Source of the DNA: JACVRW01 sp963814095
GTDB lineage: Bacteria > Actinomycetota > Thermoleophilia > Solirubrobacterales > Thermoleophilaceae
Direction: 5' to 3'
Assembly (NCBI GenBank): GCA_963814095.1
Contig: CAWFBT010000005.1
Location: 186,001-250,000, forward strand
Length of the DNA stretch: 64,000 nt
Part shown: positions 23,770 to 32,454 of the stretch, piece after piece
Position numbering within the stretch: position 1 is the stretch's first letter
How the letters are laid out: each line of letters begins with the position of its first letter
Notes under the pieces: model-generated
Databases searched by the model: none
The model's input: the letters and a program-made list of their open reading frames with translations, nothing else
Told to the model about the DNA's origin: nothing
Position numbers and translations under genes: made by a program

Positions 23770-26195
23770 CGGGCCACGAAGTTCACAAGCTTGCCGGGCA
23801 CCACGATTGCCTTCACGATCTCCCTCCCGTTGAGGCGCGAGGCGAGCTTCTGCGAGCCGCGCGCTATCTCCTCGAGTTCGTCCTGCGATGCCTCCGCGGG
23901 CGCGGACAGCCTGTCGACGAGCTTGCCGTTCAGCTGGATGACCAGTTGGATCTCATCGCCGACGAGGAGCGCCGCGTCGGCCTCCGGCCACGGCTCCTCC
24001 CAGACGCGGCGGCCGGTCATCCGCTCGTAGATCTCCGCGCCGAGATGCGGCGCGAAGGGGAAGATCAGCGACCCTGCGGTCGCTATGGCGAAGCGGACGT
24101 GCGAGGCAGGCACCTCGTCGCGCCGGCGATAGATCTCGTTGACGAGCTCCATGACGGCGGCGATCGCGGTGTTGAAGGCGAAGCGCGCCGACATGTCGCG
24201 CGTGACCTTTTCGATCGCCCAGTGCGTCTTGCGCACGAGCTCGGAGGGCTCGCCCTCGGGAATCGTCTCGCCTTCCGGCGCCTCGGCGGCCGCGGTCCAT
24301 AGCCGCGACAGGAAGCGGTAGACGCCGCCCACGCCGTCGTCCTGCCAGTCGGCGTCGTCGCGCGGCGCGGCGAGGAAGAGGATGTAGCAGCGCGCGGCGT
24401 CGGCGCCGTAGCGATCGATCACCTCCTCCGGGGAGACGGCGTTGCCCCTCGACTTCGACATCTTGTCGCCGTCGCGCAGGACCATCCCCTGGGTGAACAG
24501 GCGCGCGAACGGCTCCTGCACGTCGAGCAGGTCCATGTCCGCGAGCGCCTTGATGAAGAAGCGCGCATAGAGCAGGTGCAGGATCGCGTGCTCGACGCCG
24601 CCGATGTACTGGTCGACGGGCATCCAGTTGCGGATGACCTCGCGGTCCCAGGGCGCCTCGTCGTTGTGGGGATCGCAGTAGCGCAGGAAGTACCAGGACG
24701 AGTCGACGAACGTGTCCATCGTGTCGGTCTCGCGCCGGCCCGGCCCGCCGCAGCTCGGGCAGGTGGTGTTGACCCAGTCCTCGGCGGCGGCGAGCGGCGA
24801 ACGCCCCTTGGGCGCGTAGTCCTCGACCTCGGGGAGCTTGACCGGTAGCTGGTCGTCCGGCACGGGGACGAGCCCGCATTCCCCGCAGTGGATGATCGGT
24901 ATGGGGCAGCCCCAGTAGCGCTGGCGTGAGAGCAGCCAGTCGCGCAGGCGGTACTGCACGGCGGGCTCGCCGACGCCGCGCTCGTCGAGCCAGGCGACGA
25001 TCGCCATCGCGCCCTCCGGGGCCGGCATGCCGGTGAACTCGCCCGAGTTGATGAGCCGCTCGTTCGCGCTGTGCGCGACGAAGGCCTCACCCTCGCTCGC
25101 CGGCTCGTCGCCCTCCACCACCTGGCGGATCTCGAGCCCGAACTTCGTGGCGAAGTCGTAGTCGCGCTGGTCGTGGGCGGGCACCGCCATCACGGCGCCC
25201 GTGCCGTACTCCAAGAGGACGTAGTCGGCGACGAACATCGGGATCTGCTCGCCCGTCGCCGGGTTGGTGACCGTGTGGCCGAGCGGGACGCCCGTCTTCT
25301 CCTTGTGCTCGTCGCCGCGCTCCTCGGCCGACTCGTTCAGCGCGCGGTTGACGTACTCGTGGACCTCGGGCGAGTCGTTCAGGCGAAAGACATCGGGGTG
25401 CTCGGGCGCCAGCACGAAGAAGGTCGCGCCGAAGATCGTGTCCGGCCGGGTCGTGAAGACCGAGTAGTCGATCCCCAGCTCCTCGCAGTGGAAGGAGAGC
25501 TCGGCGCCCTCCGAGCGGCCGATCCAGTTCTCCTGCATCGTCACCACGTGGCGCGGCCAGTCGATCGTCTGCATGTCCTCGAGCAGCCGGTCGGCGTAGT
25601 CGGTGATGCGGAAGAACCACTGCTCGAGCTGGCGGACCTCGACGACGTTCCCACAGCGCTCGCAGCGCCCGTCGATCACCTGCTCGTTGGCGAGCACGGT
25701 CTGGTCGTGCGGGCACCACTTGACCGCCGCCTCCTTGCGGTAGGCGAGGCCGCGCTCGAAGAGGCGCAGGAAGATCCACTGGGTCCAGCGGTAGTAACGC
25801 GGCTCGTGCGTCCCGAACTCGCGCGTCCAGTCGAATGAGATGCCCCACTCGCGGAACTGGCGGCGGAACTCGCGGATCGCCGCCTCGGTCGAGTCACGCG
25901 GGTGCTGGCCCGTCTTGATCGCGTGGTTCTCGGCCGGCAGGCCGAACGCGTCGTAGCCCATCGGGTGCAGGACGAGATCGCCCATGCGACGCCGGAAGTG
26001 CGCCACCGCGTCGCCGACGGAGTACGTCTTCAGGTGCCCGATGTGCGGCTCGCCCGACGGGTACGGAAGCATCTCGAGGATGTACGAGCTCGGCTGCTGC
26101 GCGGCAGCCTCGTTCGACACCTCCCAGGTGTGCTCGTCAGCCCATATGCCCTGCCACTTGGGCTCGATCTGCTTCGGGTCGTAGCGATCCGCCAT
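23766..26195 (-). CDS. leuS: Leucine--tRNA ligase
   Basis: An 809-residue class Ia aminoacyl-tRNA synthetase. The HIGH motif is in YPSGEPHIGHLKTYSVGD, the editing domain contains the threonine-rich FTTRPDTIFGATF segment, and KMSKSRGNAVSPEEVIDRYG is the ATP-binding loop. It charges tRNA-Leu. ATG 26195 has TAAAGT 9 bases upstream, so the leader is at most a few bases. It leads an operon with the membrane-protein and LOG-like genes. Confidence 0.98.
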   Translation of the reverse strand: MADRYDPKQIEPKWQGIWADEHTWEVSNEAAAQQPSSYILEMLPYPSGEPHIGHLKTYSVGDAVAHFRRRMGDLVLHPMGYDAFGLPAENHAIKTGQHPRDSTEAAIREFRRQFREWGISFDWTREFGTHEPRYYRWTQWIFLRLFERGLAYRKEAAVKWCPHDQTVLANEQVIDGRCERCGNVVEVRQLEQWFFRITDYADRLLEDMQTIDWPRHVVTMQENWIGRSEGAELSFHCEELGIDYSVFTTRPDTIFGATFFVLAPEHPDVFRLNDSPEVHEYVNRALNESAEERGDEHKEKTGVPLGHTVTNPATGEQIPMFVADYVLLEYGTGAVMAVPAHDQRDYDFATKFGLEIRQVVEGDEPASEGEAFVAHSANERLINSGEFTGMPAPEGAMAIVAWLDERGVGEPAVQYRLRDWLLSRQRYWGCPIPIIHCGECGLVPVPDDQLPVKLPEVEDYAPKGRSPLAAAEDWVNTTCPSCGGPGRRETDTMDTFVDSSWYFLRYCDPHNDEAPWDREVIRNWMPVDQYIGGVEHAILHLLYARFFIKALADMDLLDVQEPFARLFTQGMVLRDGDKMSKSRGNAVSPEEVIDRYGADAARCYILFLAAPRDDADWQDDGVGGVYRFLSRLWTAAAEAPEGETIPEGEPSELVRKTHWAIEKVTRDMSARFAFNTAIAAVMELVNEIYRRRDEVPASHVRFAIATAGSLIFPFAPHLGAEIYERMTGRRVWEEPWPEADAALLVGDEIQLVIQLNGKLVDRLSAPAEASQDELEEIARGSQKLASRLNGREIVKAIVVPGKLVNFVAR

Positions 26196-26204
26196 CGACC
26201 CGGG

Positions 26205-26210
26205 ACTTTA
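26205..26210 (-). promoter_or_regulatory. Candidate -10 box of leuS
   Basis: TAAAGT on the minus strand, 9 bases before ATG 26195. There is no room for a T-box leader between this box and the start. Confidence 0.4.
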
Positions 26211-26224
26211 GACTCGCGCGCCGG

Positions 26225-26431
26225 TCAGTCGGTCGCCAGCATCACGTCCGAGGCCTTGATCACCGCCGTGACCTCGCTGCCCTCGGCGATTCCCAGCTCC
26301 TCGACCGCCTCCACCGTGATCGAGGCGACGAGCCGCTGCCCGGCCACCTCGAGCTCCACGTTTGCGATCGCCTCGCCGCGGCGTATCCCGCGAACGGTGC
26401 CACTGAGCTTGTTGCGTGCGCTGATCTTCAT
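26225..26431 (-). CDS. Molybdopterin-binding (Mop/TOBE) small protein
   Basis: A 68-residue single Mop domain: MKISARNKLSGTVRGIRRGEAIANVELEV then ITVEAVEELGIAEGSEVTAVIKASDVML. Mop proteins assemble as hexamers that bind molybdate oxyanions and serve as intracellular storage. ATG 26431 was chosen because the conserved domain starts there and a GAGAGGAGCGA Shine-Dalgarno lies ahead. It ends the Mo cluster, 10 bases after modC, so it is the last gene of the operon. Confidence 0.92.
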   Translation of the reverse strand: MKISARNKLSGTVRGIRRGEAIANVELEVAGQRLVASITVEAVEELGIAEGSEVTAVIKASDVMLATD

Positions 26432-26441
26432 CTCGCTCCTC

Positions 26442-27506
26442 TCATAGGGCGACGAGCCGCGTCGCCGCCGCTTTCCACGTTGCCGCCACACGGCTGCCCG
26501 TGTGGAGATCGAGCGCCCGGGCGGACGCGAGCGTGATCTCCGCCGCGAGTGGCTGCGGGCCGGCCAGCCCCAGCCGTACCCGATTTCCCACCGCGGTGAC
26601 CGTCAGCACCTCCGCGAGGACGCGGTTCTGCGCCGAGCCGTGCCGCTCGTCCGCCACCGGCTCGATCGCGATCTCCCAGGGGAAGACACTGGCCGCGACC
26701 CTCCCCCTGCCCTCGTCGGTGCTCGCGATCTCGCCGCCGCCGTCGAGGTCGACGAGCGTCAGGCCGTCGTGGCCACTGCGAGCCGTGCCGCTGAGGACCA
26801 CGGCGCCGGTGAAGTCGGCGACGAACGCCGAGCGCGGCGCCGCCGCCAGCTCGGTGGGCGTGCCCTCCTGGACGATGCGCCCGGCGTCGATCACGCCGAC
26901 GCGGTCGCCGAGCTGGGCCGCCTCCGCGAAGTCGTGGGTCACGAGCAGGGCCGGCACGCGGACGTCGTTCAGGACCGCGGCGAGCTCGCGCGACGCGCTC
27001 GCGCGAGTGCGGGCGTCGAGGGCGGACAGCGGCTCGTCGAGCAGCAGCACCCCGGGCGAGCGGGCGAGCATGCGAGCGAGCGCTACGCGCTGGCGCTCGC
27101 CGCCGGACAACGTCTCGGGGCGTGCCTCCGCGTGGTCCCCGAGGCCGAAGCGCTCGAGCAGCTCCTGCGCCCGCGCGCGGCGCTCGCGCCGGGAGACTCC
27201 GCGCAGCGGGTAGGCCACGTTCTGCCAGGCGCTGAGGTGCGGGAAGAGCGCGTAGTCCTGGAACACGTATCCGCAGCGGCGGCGCTCGGGTGGGACATCG
27301 ATGCCGCGCTCGGTGTCGAGCCAGGTCTCGCCGTCGGCCTCCACGAGGCCCTGGGCCGGCCGCAGTAGGCCCGCGGCCACGCGCAGGATCGTCGTCTTGC
27401 CCGCCCCGGACGGTCCGGCGAGCGCGAGGCACTCGCCTGCGGCCACCGCGAGCGCGACGTCGAGGTCGAGGGCGCCGACCCGAGTCGCGGCCTCAACGCG
27501 CAGCAC
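26442..27506 (-). CDS. modC: Molybdate ABC transporter ATP-binding protein
   Basis: A 354-residue ATPase: Walker A GPSGAGKTTI, Q-loop FQDYALFPHL, signature LSGGERQRVALARML, Walker B LLLDEPLSALD and the switch His in VTHDFAEA. A C-terminal TOBE domain of about 120 residues follows, typical of ModC. It energises ModB for molybdate or tungstate import. It overlaps the end of modB by 14 bases. Confidence 0.93.
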   Translation of the reverse strand: MLRVEAATRVGALDLDVALAVAAGECLALAGPSGAGKTTILRVAAGLLRPAQGLVEADGETWLDTERGIDVPPERRRCGYVFQDYALFPHLSAWQNVAYPLRGVSRRERRARAQELLERFGLGDHAEARPETLSGGERQRVALARMLARSPGVLLLDEPLSALDARTRASASRELAAVLNDVRVPALLVTHDFAEAAQLGDRVGVIDAGRIVQEGTPTELAAAPRSAFVADFTGAVVLSGTARSGHDGLTLVDLDGGGEIASTDEGRGRVAASVFPWEIAIEPVADERHGSAQNRVLAEVLTVTAVGNRVRLGLAGPQPLAAEITLASARALDLHTGSRVAATWKAAATRLVAL

Positions 27507-28317
27507 GGGTGTCCGCGGCGTCCCAGCCGCCCATGGCCTCGGCCCCGGCGACCAGCTTCACGGTGAGGAGCAGCGCGCCCGAGACCGCGACGAGGACCGC
27601 GGACAGGGCCAGCGCCGACTCGAAGTTGGTCGAGAAACGGTCGTAGATGGCGAGCGGAACCGTCTGCGTGATCCCCTGAAAGGAGCCGGCGAACATCAGC
27701 GTCGCCCCAAACTCTCCCAGGGCCCGGCCCAGCGCGAGCGCGGTCCCGGCGGCGAGGCCGGGCAGCGCGCTCGGGATCATCACCCTCAGGAACCCGCGTG
27801 CCTCCGACGCTCCGAGCGTGCGGGACGCGTCGAGCAGCCTCCGGTCAACCGCCGCGAAGGCGGCGATGGCCTGGCGGACGTAGAACGGCGACGCGACGAA
27901 GGTGAGTGCGACCACCACCCCCGCCGTCGTGAGCGAGAGCTCGATGCCGGCGGCCTCGATCGTCTCGCCCAGGATGCCCGCCGGGCCCACGGCGGCGAGC
28001 AGGGCGATGCCCGCCACGGCCGGCGGCAGCACGAGCGGCAGCTCGATCAGCGTGATGACGAGCGCGCGACCGCGGAACGACCGCGTGGCGACGAGGTACG
28101 CCGCCGGGGTGCCGACCAAGAGGATGATCGCGATCGAGACCGCCGTCGTGCGGAGGCTGAGCCAGAGCGCGTCGAGCGCACCGGGCTCACCGAGGCTGTC
28201 GATCAGCTCGGCGGGGCTGCGGTCGACGAAGATCGCGACGATCGGCAGCGTCAGGAAGAGCAGCGCGGCAGCCAGGCAAACGGCGAGCAGCGCCCGGAAC
28301 CACGGGATGCCCCTCAC
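27493..28317 (-). CDS. modB: Molybdate ABC transporter permease
   Basis: A 274-residue permease with about six membrane helices and the EAA-type loop LLDASRTLGASEARGFLRVMIPSALPG that contacts ModC. GTG 28317 overlaps the modA stop as GTGA, which fixes the start although the open frame continues much further upstream. The N-terminus WFRALLAVCLAAALLFLTLPIV is the first helix. Confidence 0.92.
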   Translation of the reverse strand: MRGIPWFRALLAVCLAAALLFLTLPIVAIFVDRSPAELIDSLGEPGALDALWLSLRTTAVSIAIILLVGTPAAYLVATRSFRGRALVITLIELPLVLPPAVAGIALLAAVGPAGILGETIEAAGIELSLTTAGVVVALTFVASPFYVRQAIAAFAAVDRRLLDASRTLGASEARGFLRVMIPSALPGLAAGTALALGRALGEFGATLMFAGSFQGITQTVPLAIYDRFSTNFESALALSAVLVAVSGALLLTVKLVAGAEAMGGWDAADTRAAR

Positions 28318-29108
28318 TGCTGGACGGAGCCGAAGCCGGCGTCCTCGAGCGCCTGGGCGCACGGCCCGTTGGTCAGGCCGTCCACGAAGGCCTGCGCGTC
28401 CTGCGGGTTCTTCGCTCCCTTGACCACCGATGCCGCGTAGGTGACCTCGGGCTCCACGGCCGCCGGCAGGTTGATCGCCTTCAGCGCGCCGTCGGTCGCG
28501 TTCACGTCGGTTACGTAGACGAAGCCGGCGTCGACCGCGCTCTGCGAGACCTTGCCGACGATCCCCTTGACGTCGGGCTCGTTCGAGCGGACGTTGTCGA
28601 GGATGGCCTTTTCCTGAGCGGGGGGCAGCTTGGCCAGCGCCTCGCGCGTGTAGGAGCCGATCGGCACGGACTCGGATCCGATGGCGATCTTGGTGCCGGA
28701 TTCCGTGAGGTCCTCCACCGACTTGATGTCGGAGTCGGCCGGCACGGCGAGCACGAACTCGTTGGTGGCGAACTCGACCGGCTGCTCGACCAGGTCCTCG
28801 TCGTACAGCTCGTCGGGAAGCCGCGTGTTGGCGGCCGCGAAGACGTCGGGCTTGACGCCCTGGCGGATCTGGGCCGCGAGCTCGTCGGAGCCGGCGAAGC
28901 TGAGCCGCACCTCGGTCTCCTCGGCCTCGCCGAAGTCGGGCGCGCACGCCTCCAGGGCCTCGGTCATCGAGGCGGCGGCCGAGACGATGAGCCGCTGCTG
29001 CTGACCTCCCTCGCCGGAGCTGTTCGAGCCGCTGTCCTCGTCATCGTCGCCGCATCCAACGACCACGAGGGCAGCCAGGGCGAGCGCGAGCGCCAGGGCG
29101 CGCTTCAC
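28314..29108 (-). CDS. modA: Molybdate-binding lipoprotein
   Basis: A 264-residue substrate-binding protein. Residues 1-18 are a lipoprotein signal ending in a lipobox VVGC, so it is anchored outside the membrane by Cys19. SAAASMTEALEACAPDF and LSFAGSDELAAQIRQG match ModA oxyanion contacts. An Asp/Ser/Gly-rich linker follows the Cys. Its ATG overlaps the regulator stop as ATGA, so regulator and transporter are made from one transcript. Confidence 0.92.
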   Translation of the reverse strand: MKRALALALALAALVVVGCGDDDEDSGSNSSGEGGQQQRLIVSAAASMTEALEACAPDFGEAEETEVRLSFAGSDELAAQIRQGVKPDVFAAANTRLPDELYDEDLVEQPVEFATNEFVLAVPADSDIKSVEDLTESGTKIAIGSESVPIGSYTREALAKLPPAQEKAILDNVRSNEPDVKGIVGKVSQSAVDAGFVYVTDVNATDGALKAINLPAAVEPEVTYAASVVKGAKNPQDAQAFVDGLTNGPCAQALEDAGFGSVQQ

Positions 29109-29503
29109 AGCTCGCCCCTCTCGACCATCACCGAAGTCGCCTTGACGGCCGCCGTCGCGGGCACCCCGGGAGCGAGTCCGAGCTCCTCGACCGCGTCGCG
29201 CGTGACGGCGGCGGTGATCCGGTGCGGGCCGGCGGTGATCTCGACCAGGGCCATCACGCCGTCCACCTCGACCGAGCTGACCACGCCGGGGAAGCGGTTG
29301 CGCGCGGACAGGCTGTCGCCGGCGCGGTGGCGCTCGGGGCGCCCGGAGAGACGCTTGACCTCCGCGGCGGACACGCGCCTGCGGTTGGCGTGGTCACGCG
29401 AGGTGCGCATCTTGCCGGTGCGCTCCCAGCGCCGGAGGGTGTCCGCGCTGACGCCTATGGCGCGTGCGGCGGCGCCCAGCAGCAGTCCATCGTCCTTGGC
29501 CAT
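29105..29503 (-). CDS. HTH (MerR/excisionase-type)-TOBE fusion, probable molybdate-responsive regulator
   Basis: 132 residues in two parts. Residues 8-60 form a MerR/excisionase-type helix-turn-helix (AARAIGVSADTLRRWERTGKM, RRVSAAEVKRL). Residues 65-132 form a Mop/TOBE molybdate-binding domain. It resembles a minimal ModE: DNA-binding domain plus oxyanion sensor in one chain. It is the first gene of the mod operon, so autoregulation of molybdate uptake is the natural inference. Confidence 0.85.
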   Translation of the reverse strand: MAKDDGLLLGAAARAIGVSADTLRRWERTGKMRTSRDHANRRRVSAAEVKRLSGRPERHRAGDSLSARNRFPGVVSSVEVDGVMALVEITAGPHRITAAVTRDAVEELGLAPGVPATAAVKATSVMVERGEL

Positions 29504-29528
29504 TGCATAAGCATTACATAGGCATGTC
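29504..29528 (-). promoter_or_regulatory. AT-rich promoter/operator of the mod operon
   Basis: A strikingly AT-rich stretch abutting the start of the HTH-TOBE gene. It contains GCAT at 29505, 29511 and 29522, a TGC-ATAA-GCA inverted repeat (29504-29513), and on the minus strand TATGTAAT as a -10 candidate. Such overlap of promoter and palindrome suits repression by the encoded regulator. Confidence 0.45.
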
Positions 29529-29584
29529 CGTGGACTGTCGCGGCCGTCGGCTTGAGCCGCCTGCGATAGTCGAGGTCAGGCCCG

Positions 29585-30766
29585 ATGAGCGTCGTCGAGG
29601 AACGAGAACCGCCCGCCGCCGAGCAGCCCGACGAGGCTTACGAGAAGCGCGTCGCGCCGCTCGAGCTCTTCTTCGACCTGGTCTTCGTCTTCGCGCTCAC
29701 CCAGATCACGTATCTGATGTCGGAGAACCCCACCTGGGAGGGCTTGGGGCAGGGACTGCTCGTGCTCGCCGCACTGTGGTGGGCATGGGGTGCCTATGCG
29801 TGGCTGACCAACTACATCGACACCGAGCAGGACGCCGAGCGCCTGCTGATGCTCGGCGCGATGGCGGCGATGCTGGTGGCGGCGCTCGCCACGCCGCACG
29901 TGTTCGGCGACAACGCGCTCATCTTCGGGCTCGCGTACGCCGGCGTGCGCTGGCTGCACATCTTCATCTTCGCCGAGGCGAACGAGCACGTGGACACGGC
30001 CACCGCGGTCCGGGTCCTGGCGCGCACAGCGCTGCCCGCGCCGCTGCTCCTGATCGGAGCCGCCTTCTTCGACGGCAGCGCCCAGGCCCTCATCTGGGTC
30101 GTGGCGCTCAGCATCGACTTCGCCGGGCCGTTCGTCTTCGGGGTACGCGGCTTCCGCGTGTCAGCGGGTCACTTCGCCGAGCGCTTCGGACTGATCGTGA
30201 TCATCGCGCTCGGCGAGTCGATCGTCGCGATCGGGGCGGGCATCGCCGGGGTGGAGCTCGACACCGGCCTCGTGGTGGCAGCGGTGTTCGGTGTCGCGCT
30301 CTCGGCGGCGCTCTGGTGGGCCTACTTCGACATGGCGGCGCTCCTGTCGGAAGAGCGCTTCCGGCACCTGCAGGGCGAGGCGCGCCTGCTCGTGGCGCGC
30401 GACGCGTACAGCTATCTGCACCTGCCGATGATCGCGGGGATCCTGCTCGTGGCGCTGGGCGTGAAGAAGACGCTCGGCCACGTCGACGAGCCGCTCGAGA
30501 CGGTGCCGGCGGTCGCGCTCTTCGGCGGCATCGCGCTCTACTACGCGGCGCACGTCGCCTTCCGGCTGCGCAGCGCGCACACGCTGAGCCGCGAGCGCCT
30601 CGTCGCCGCGCTCGTCAGCCTGGCACTGATCCCCGTTGCGACGGAGGTCGACTCGCTCGCGGCCCTCGGCATCGCGGCCGCGCTTGCCGCGCTGCTGATC
30701 GGGTACGAATCGGTCCGGCACGCCGACCTGCGCCGGCGCGCCCACGAGGCCACGGCCCATGGTTAG
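29585..30766 (+). CDS. Low temperature requirement protein A (LtrA) family membrane protein
   Basis: A 393-residue protein with about ten to twelve hydrophobic helices and the LtrA signature LELFFDLVFVFALTQITYLM near the N-terminus, with later GLIVIIALGESIVAIGAGI. LtrA was named from Listeria cold growth; the biochemical role is unknown. A GAGGT lies 9 bases before the ATG. It is a single gene with no functional neighbour. Confidence 0.9.
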   Translation: MSVVEEREPPAAEQPDEAYEKRVAPLELFFDLVFVFALTQITYLMSENPTWEGLGQGLLVLAALWWAWGAYAWLTNYIDTEQDAERLLMLGAMAAMLVAALATPHVFGDNALIFGLAYAGVRWLHIFIFAEANEHVDTATAVRVLARTALPAPLLLIGAAFFDGSAQALIWVVALSIDFAGPFVFGVRGFRVSAGHFAERFGLIVIIALGESIVAIGAGIAGVELDTGLVVAAVFGVALSAALWWAYFDMAALLSEERFRHLQGEARLLVARDAYSYLHLPMIAGILLVALGVKKTLGHVDEPLETVPAVALFGGIALYYAAHVAFRLRSAHTLSRERLVAALVSLALIPVATEVDSLAALGIAAALAALLIGYESVRHADLRRRAHEATAHG

Positions 30767-30911
30767 CCCCCGACGCCAGCTTCACCGCCTGTTCACCAGC
30801 CAGCGGCTCAACATGCCTAGGCTGTGGCGCATGGGTGGGCCCTTCACCCTCCGCGCACGCTCCGGGATCTCCGGGCGCGCAGGCGATCATGCGACGGGCC
30901 GGCTCGGACGA

Positions 30912-31535
30912 ATGGTGGGCCGGCGACCGGACTATGGAGAGCTGTACGACCTGCTGGGGCGGGCGGGCCGCAACGTCGAGCTGTCAACGGCGCTGCTGCG
31001 CGAGCTGATGCGCTCCTGGCCCGACGGCGCCGAGAAGCGGCTCGAGCTCATCGACGTCGAGCACGCCAACGACGCCGTGACTCACGACATCGTCCACCAC
31101 CTGCACGCGCGGCTCGCGGTCCCGTTCGATCGCAGCGACGTGCTCGCGCTCGCCTCCGGCCTCGACGACGTGGTCGACTACGCCGAGGAGGTCGCCGACT
31201 ACCTGGGCCTCTACCGCGTCGAGGCGTCGATGGACCAGGCGATCGAGCTGGCCGACACGCTCGCCGCGGCGGGCTCCGAGGTGGCGCTCGCGCTCGGCGC
31301 GCTGGACGGCAGCCCCGACCTCGGCGAAGCGCACAGGCACCTCGCGGAGATCGACCGGCTCGAGGATGAGGGCGACCGCATCCTGCGCGCAGGGCTGACG
31401 GCGCTCTTCGACGGCGGCGTCGACCCGATGGCGGTGATCCGCTGGAAGGACATCTTCGAGCGCGTCGAGGACGCGATCGACGCCTGCGACAGCGTGGCGC
31501 ACACGCTGCGCGGCATCGCGGTCAAGCGCAGCTAG
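30912..31535 (+). CDS. DUF47 (PhoU-like) family protein
   Basis: A 207-residue all-helical protein with PhoU-like helical bundles (LLRELMRSWP, HANDAVTHDIVHHLHARL, DVVDYAEEVADYLGLYRV, IDRLEDEGDRILR and WKDIFERVEDAIDACD). DUF47 genes usually adjoin Pit-type phosphate transporters; none is seen here. The frame is open from 30759, but ATG 30912 was chosen as the last start before homology. The 145 bases upstream show no other gene. Confidence 0.78.
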   Translation: MVGRRPDYGELYDLLGRAGRNVELSTALLRELMRSWPDGAEKRLELIDVEHANDAVTHDIVHHLHARLAVPFDRSDVLALASGLDDVVDYAEEVADYLGLYRVEASMDQAIELADTLAAAGSEVALALGALDGSPDLGEAHRHLAEIDRLEDEGDRILRAGLTALFDGGVDPMAVIRWKDIFERVEDAIDACDSVAHTLRGIAVKRS

Positions 31536-31557
31536 CCGCCGGTCAGCGGCGCCGGAC

Positions 31558-31563
31558 TAGCCT
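31558..31563 (+). promoter_or_regulatory. Candidate -10 box of SDR gene (leaderless)
   Basis: TAGCCT on the plus strand, 8 bases before ATG 31572, in the 36-base gap after the DUF47 gene. Confidence 0.4.
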
Positions 31564-31571
31564 AGGCGCCC

Positions 31572-32324
31572 ATGACGAGCGACCGCGACGACGGGCAGTT
31601 CGCCGGGCGAATCGCGCTCGTGACCGGCGCGAGCGGCGGAATCGGCGCCGAGCTGAGCCGCAGGCTCGCCGAGGCCGGCGCGGCGCTGGCGCTGCACTAC
31701 GCGTCGAACGAAGAGGCCGCGAGCGCCCTGGCCGCCGAGATCGAGGCGGCGGGCGGCCGCACGCTGACGCTCGGTGCCGATCTGGGCGACGCCGACGCGC
31801 CCGAGCGGCTCGTCGCAGACGTCGAGCGCGAGCTCGGCCCCGTCGACGTGCTGGCAGCGAACGCCGGCCTGAGCCGGCCGGGCACCTGGGAGGACGTGGA
31901 CGCCGAGACGTTCGACGCGACCATCGCAGTCAACCTGCGGGCGCCCTACCTCCTCGCCCGCCGGGTGCTGCCGGGCATGCGCGAGCGCGGCTACGGCCGC
32001 ATCCTCTTCACCTCGTCCGTCGCAGCGCTCACCGGCGGCATCGTCGGGCCGCACTACGCGTCGTCCAAGGCCGGCCTACACGGCCTCACCCACTTCCTGG
32101 CCGCGCGCGTCGCGGCCGACGGCGTGACGGTCAACGCGATCGCCCCGGCGCTGATCGAGGACACCGGCATGCTGCCGGGCGACCCCGGCGAGCTGACGAA
32201 GGCGGTGCCGGTCGGGCGGCTCGGCAAGGCTGCGGAGGTGGCCGACCTCGCGCTCGCGATGCTGCGCAACGGCTACCTCACCAGCAAGGTCGTGACGCTG
32301 GACGGCGGGATCCACCCGAGGTGA
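31572..32324 (+). CDS. SDR-family oxidoreductase (FabG-like)
   Basis: A 250-residue classical short-chain dehydrogenase. The TGASGGIGAE cofactor motif (residues 18-27), NAGLS, the catalytic SSV...YASSKAG (Ser, Tyr, Lys) and a C-terminal LDGGIHPR are complete. It is likely an NADPH-dependent 3-oxoacyl or related ketone reductase. The stop codon ends at 32324, directly against the 3' end of the convergent tRNA-Ala gene. Confidence 0.9.
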   Translation: MTSDRDDGQFAGRIALVTGASGGIGAELSRRLAEAGAALALHYASNEEAASALAAEIEAAGGRTLTLGADLGDADAPERLVADVERELGPVDVLAANAGLSRPGTWEDVDAETFDATIAVNLRAPYLLARRVLPGMRERGYGRILFTSSVAALTGGIVGPHYASSKAGLHGLTHFLAARVAADGVTVNAIAPALIEDTGMLPGDPGELTKAVPVGRLGKAAEVADLALAMLRNGYLTSKVVTLDGGIHPR

Positions 32325-32397
32325 TGGAGCTGAGGGGACTCGAACCCCTGACCTACGCGCTGCCAGCGCGTCGCTCTTCCAGCTGAGCTACAGCCCC
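32325..32397 (-). tRNA. tRNA-Ala (GGC)
   Basis: A 73-nt cloverleaf on the minus strand: acceptor GGGGCTG/CAGCTCC, D arm with AGCTGGAAGA, anticodon stem ACGCG/CGCGT around loop CTGGCAG (anticodon GGC), and T arm AGGGG-TTCGAGT-CCCCT. The acceptor has the G3-U70 wobble pair that identifies alanine tRNA. CCA is not encoded (the discriminator A is followed by TCA). TACCTT lies about 14 bases upstream as a possible -10. Confidence 0.97.
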
Positions 32398-32438
32398 TGG
32401 ACCCGGAGAAGGTAGCAGCGCGCCAGCCGCTGAGAAGG

Positions 32439-32451
32439 GCCTCTGAGAGGC
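32439..32451 (-). terminator. Small hairpin after rsfS
   Basis: GCCTC-TCA-GAGGC on the minus strand, just after the rsfS stop, followed by CCTTCTC. The stem is short and the U-tract poor, so termination is only possible; it also lies upstream of the tRNA. Confidence 0.25.
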
Positions 32452-32454
32452 GGG

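Noticed and set aside
26196..26224. T-box leader for leuS
   Set aside because: The -10 candidate is 9 bases from the start codon, so no leader exists to hold one.
32325..32397. tRNA-Ala as an attachment site for an integrated element
   Set aside because: No integrase, no direct repeat of the tRNA 3' end and no foreign-looking block adjoin it.
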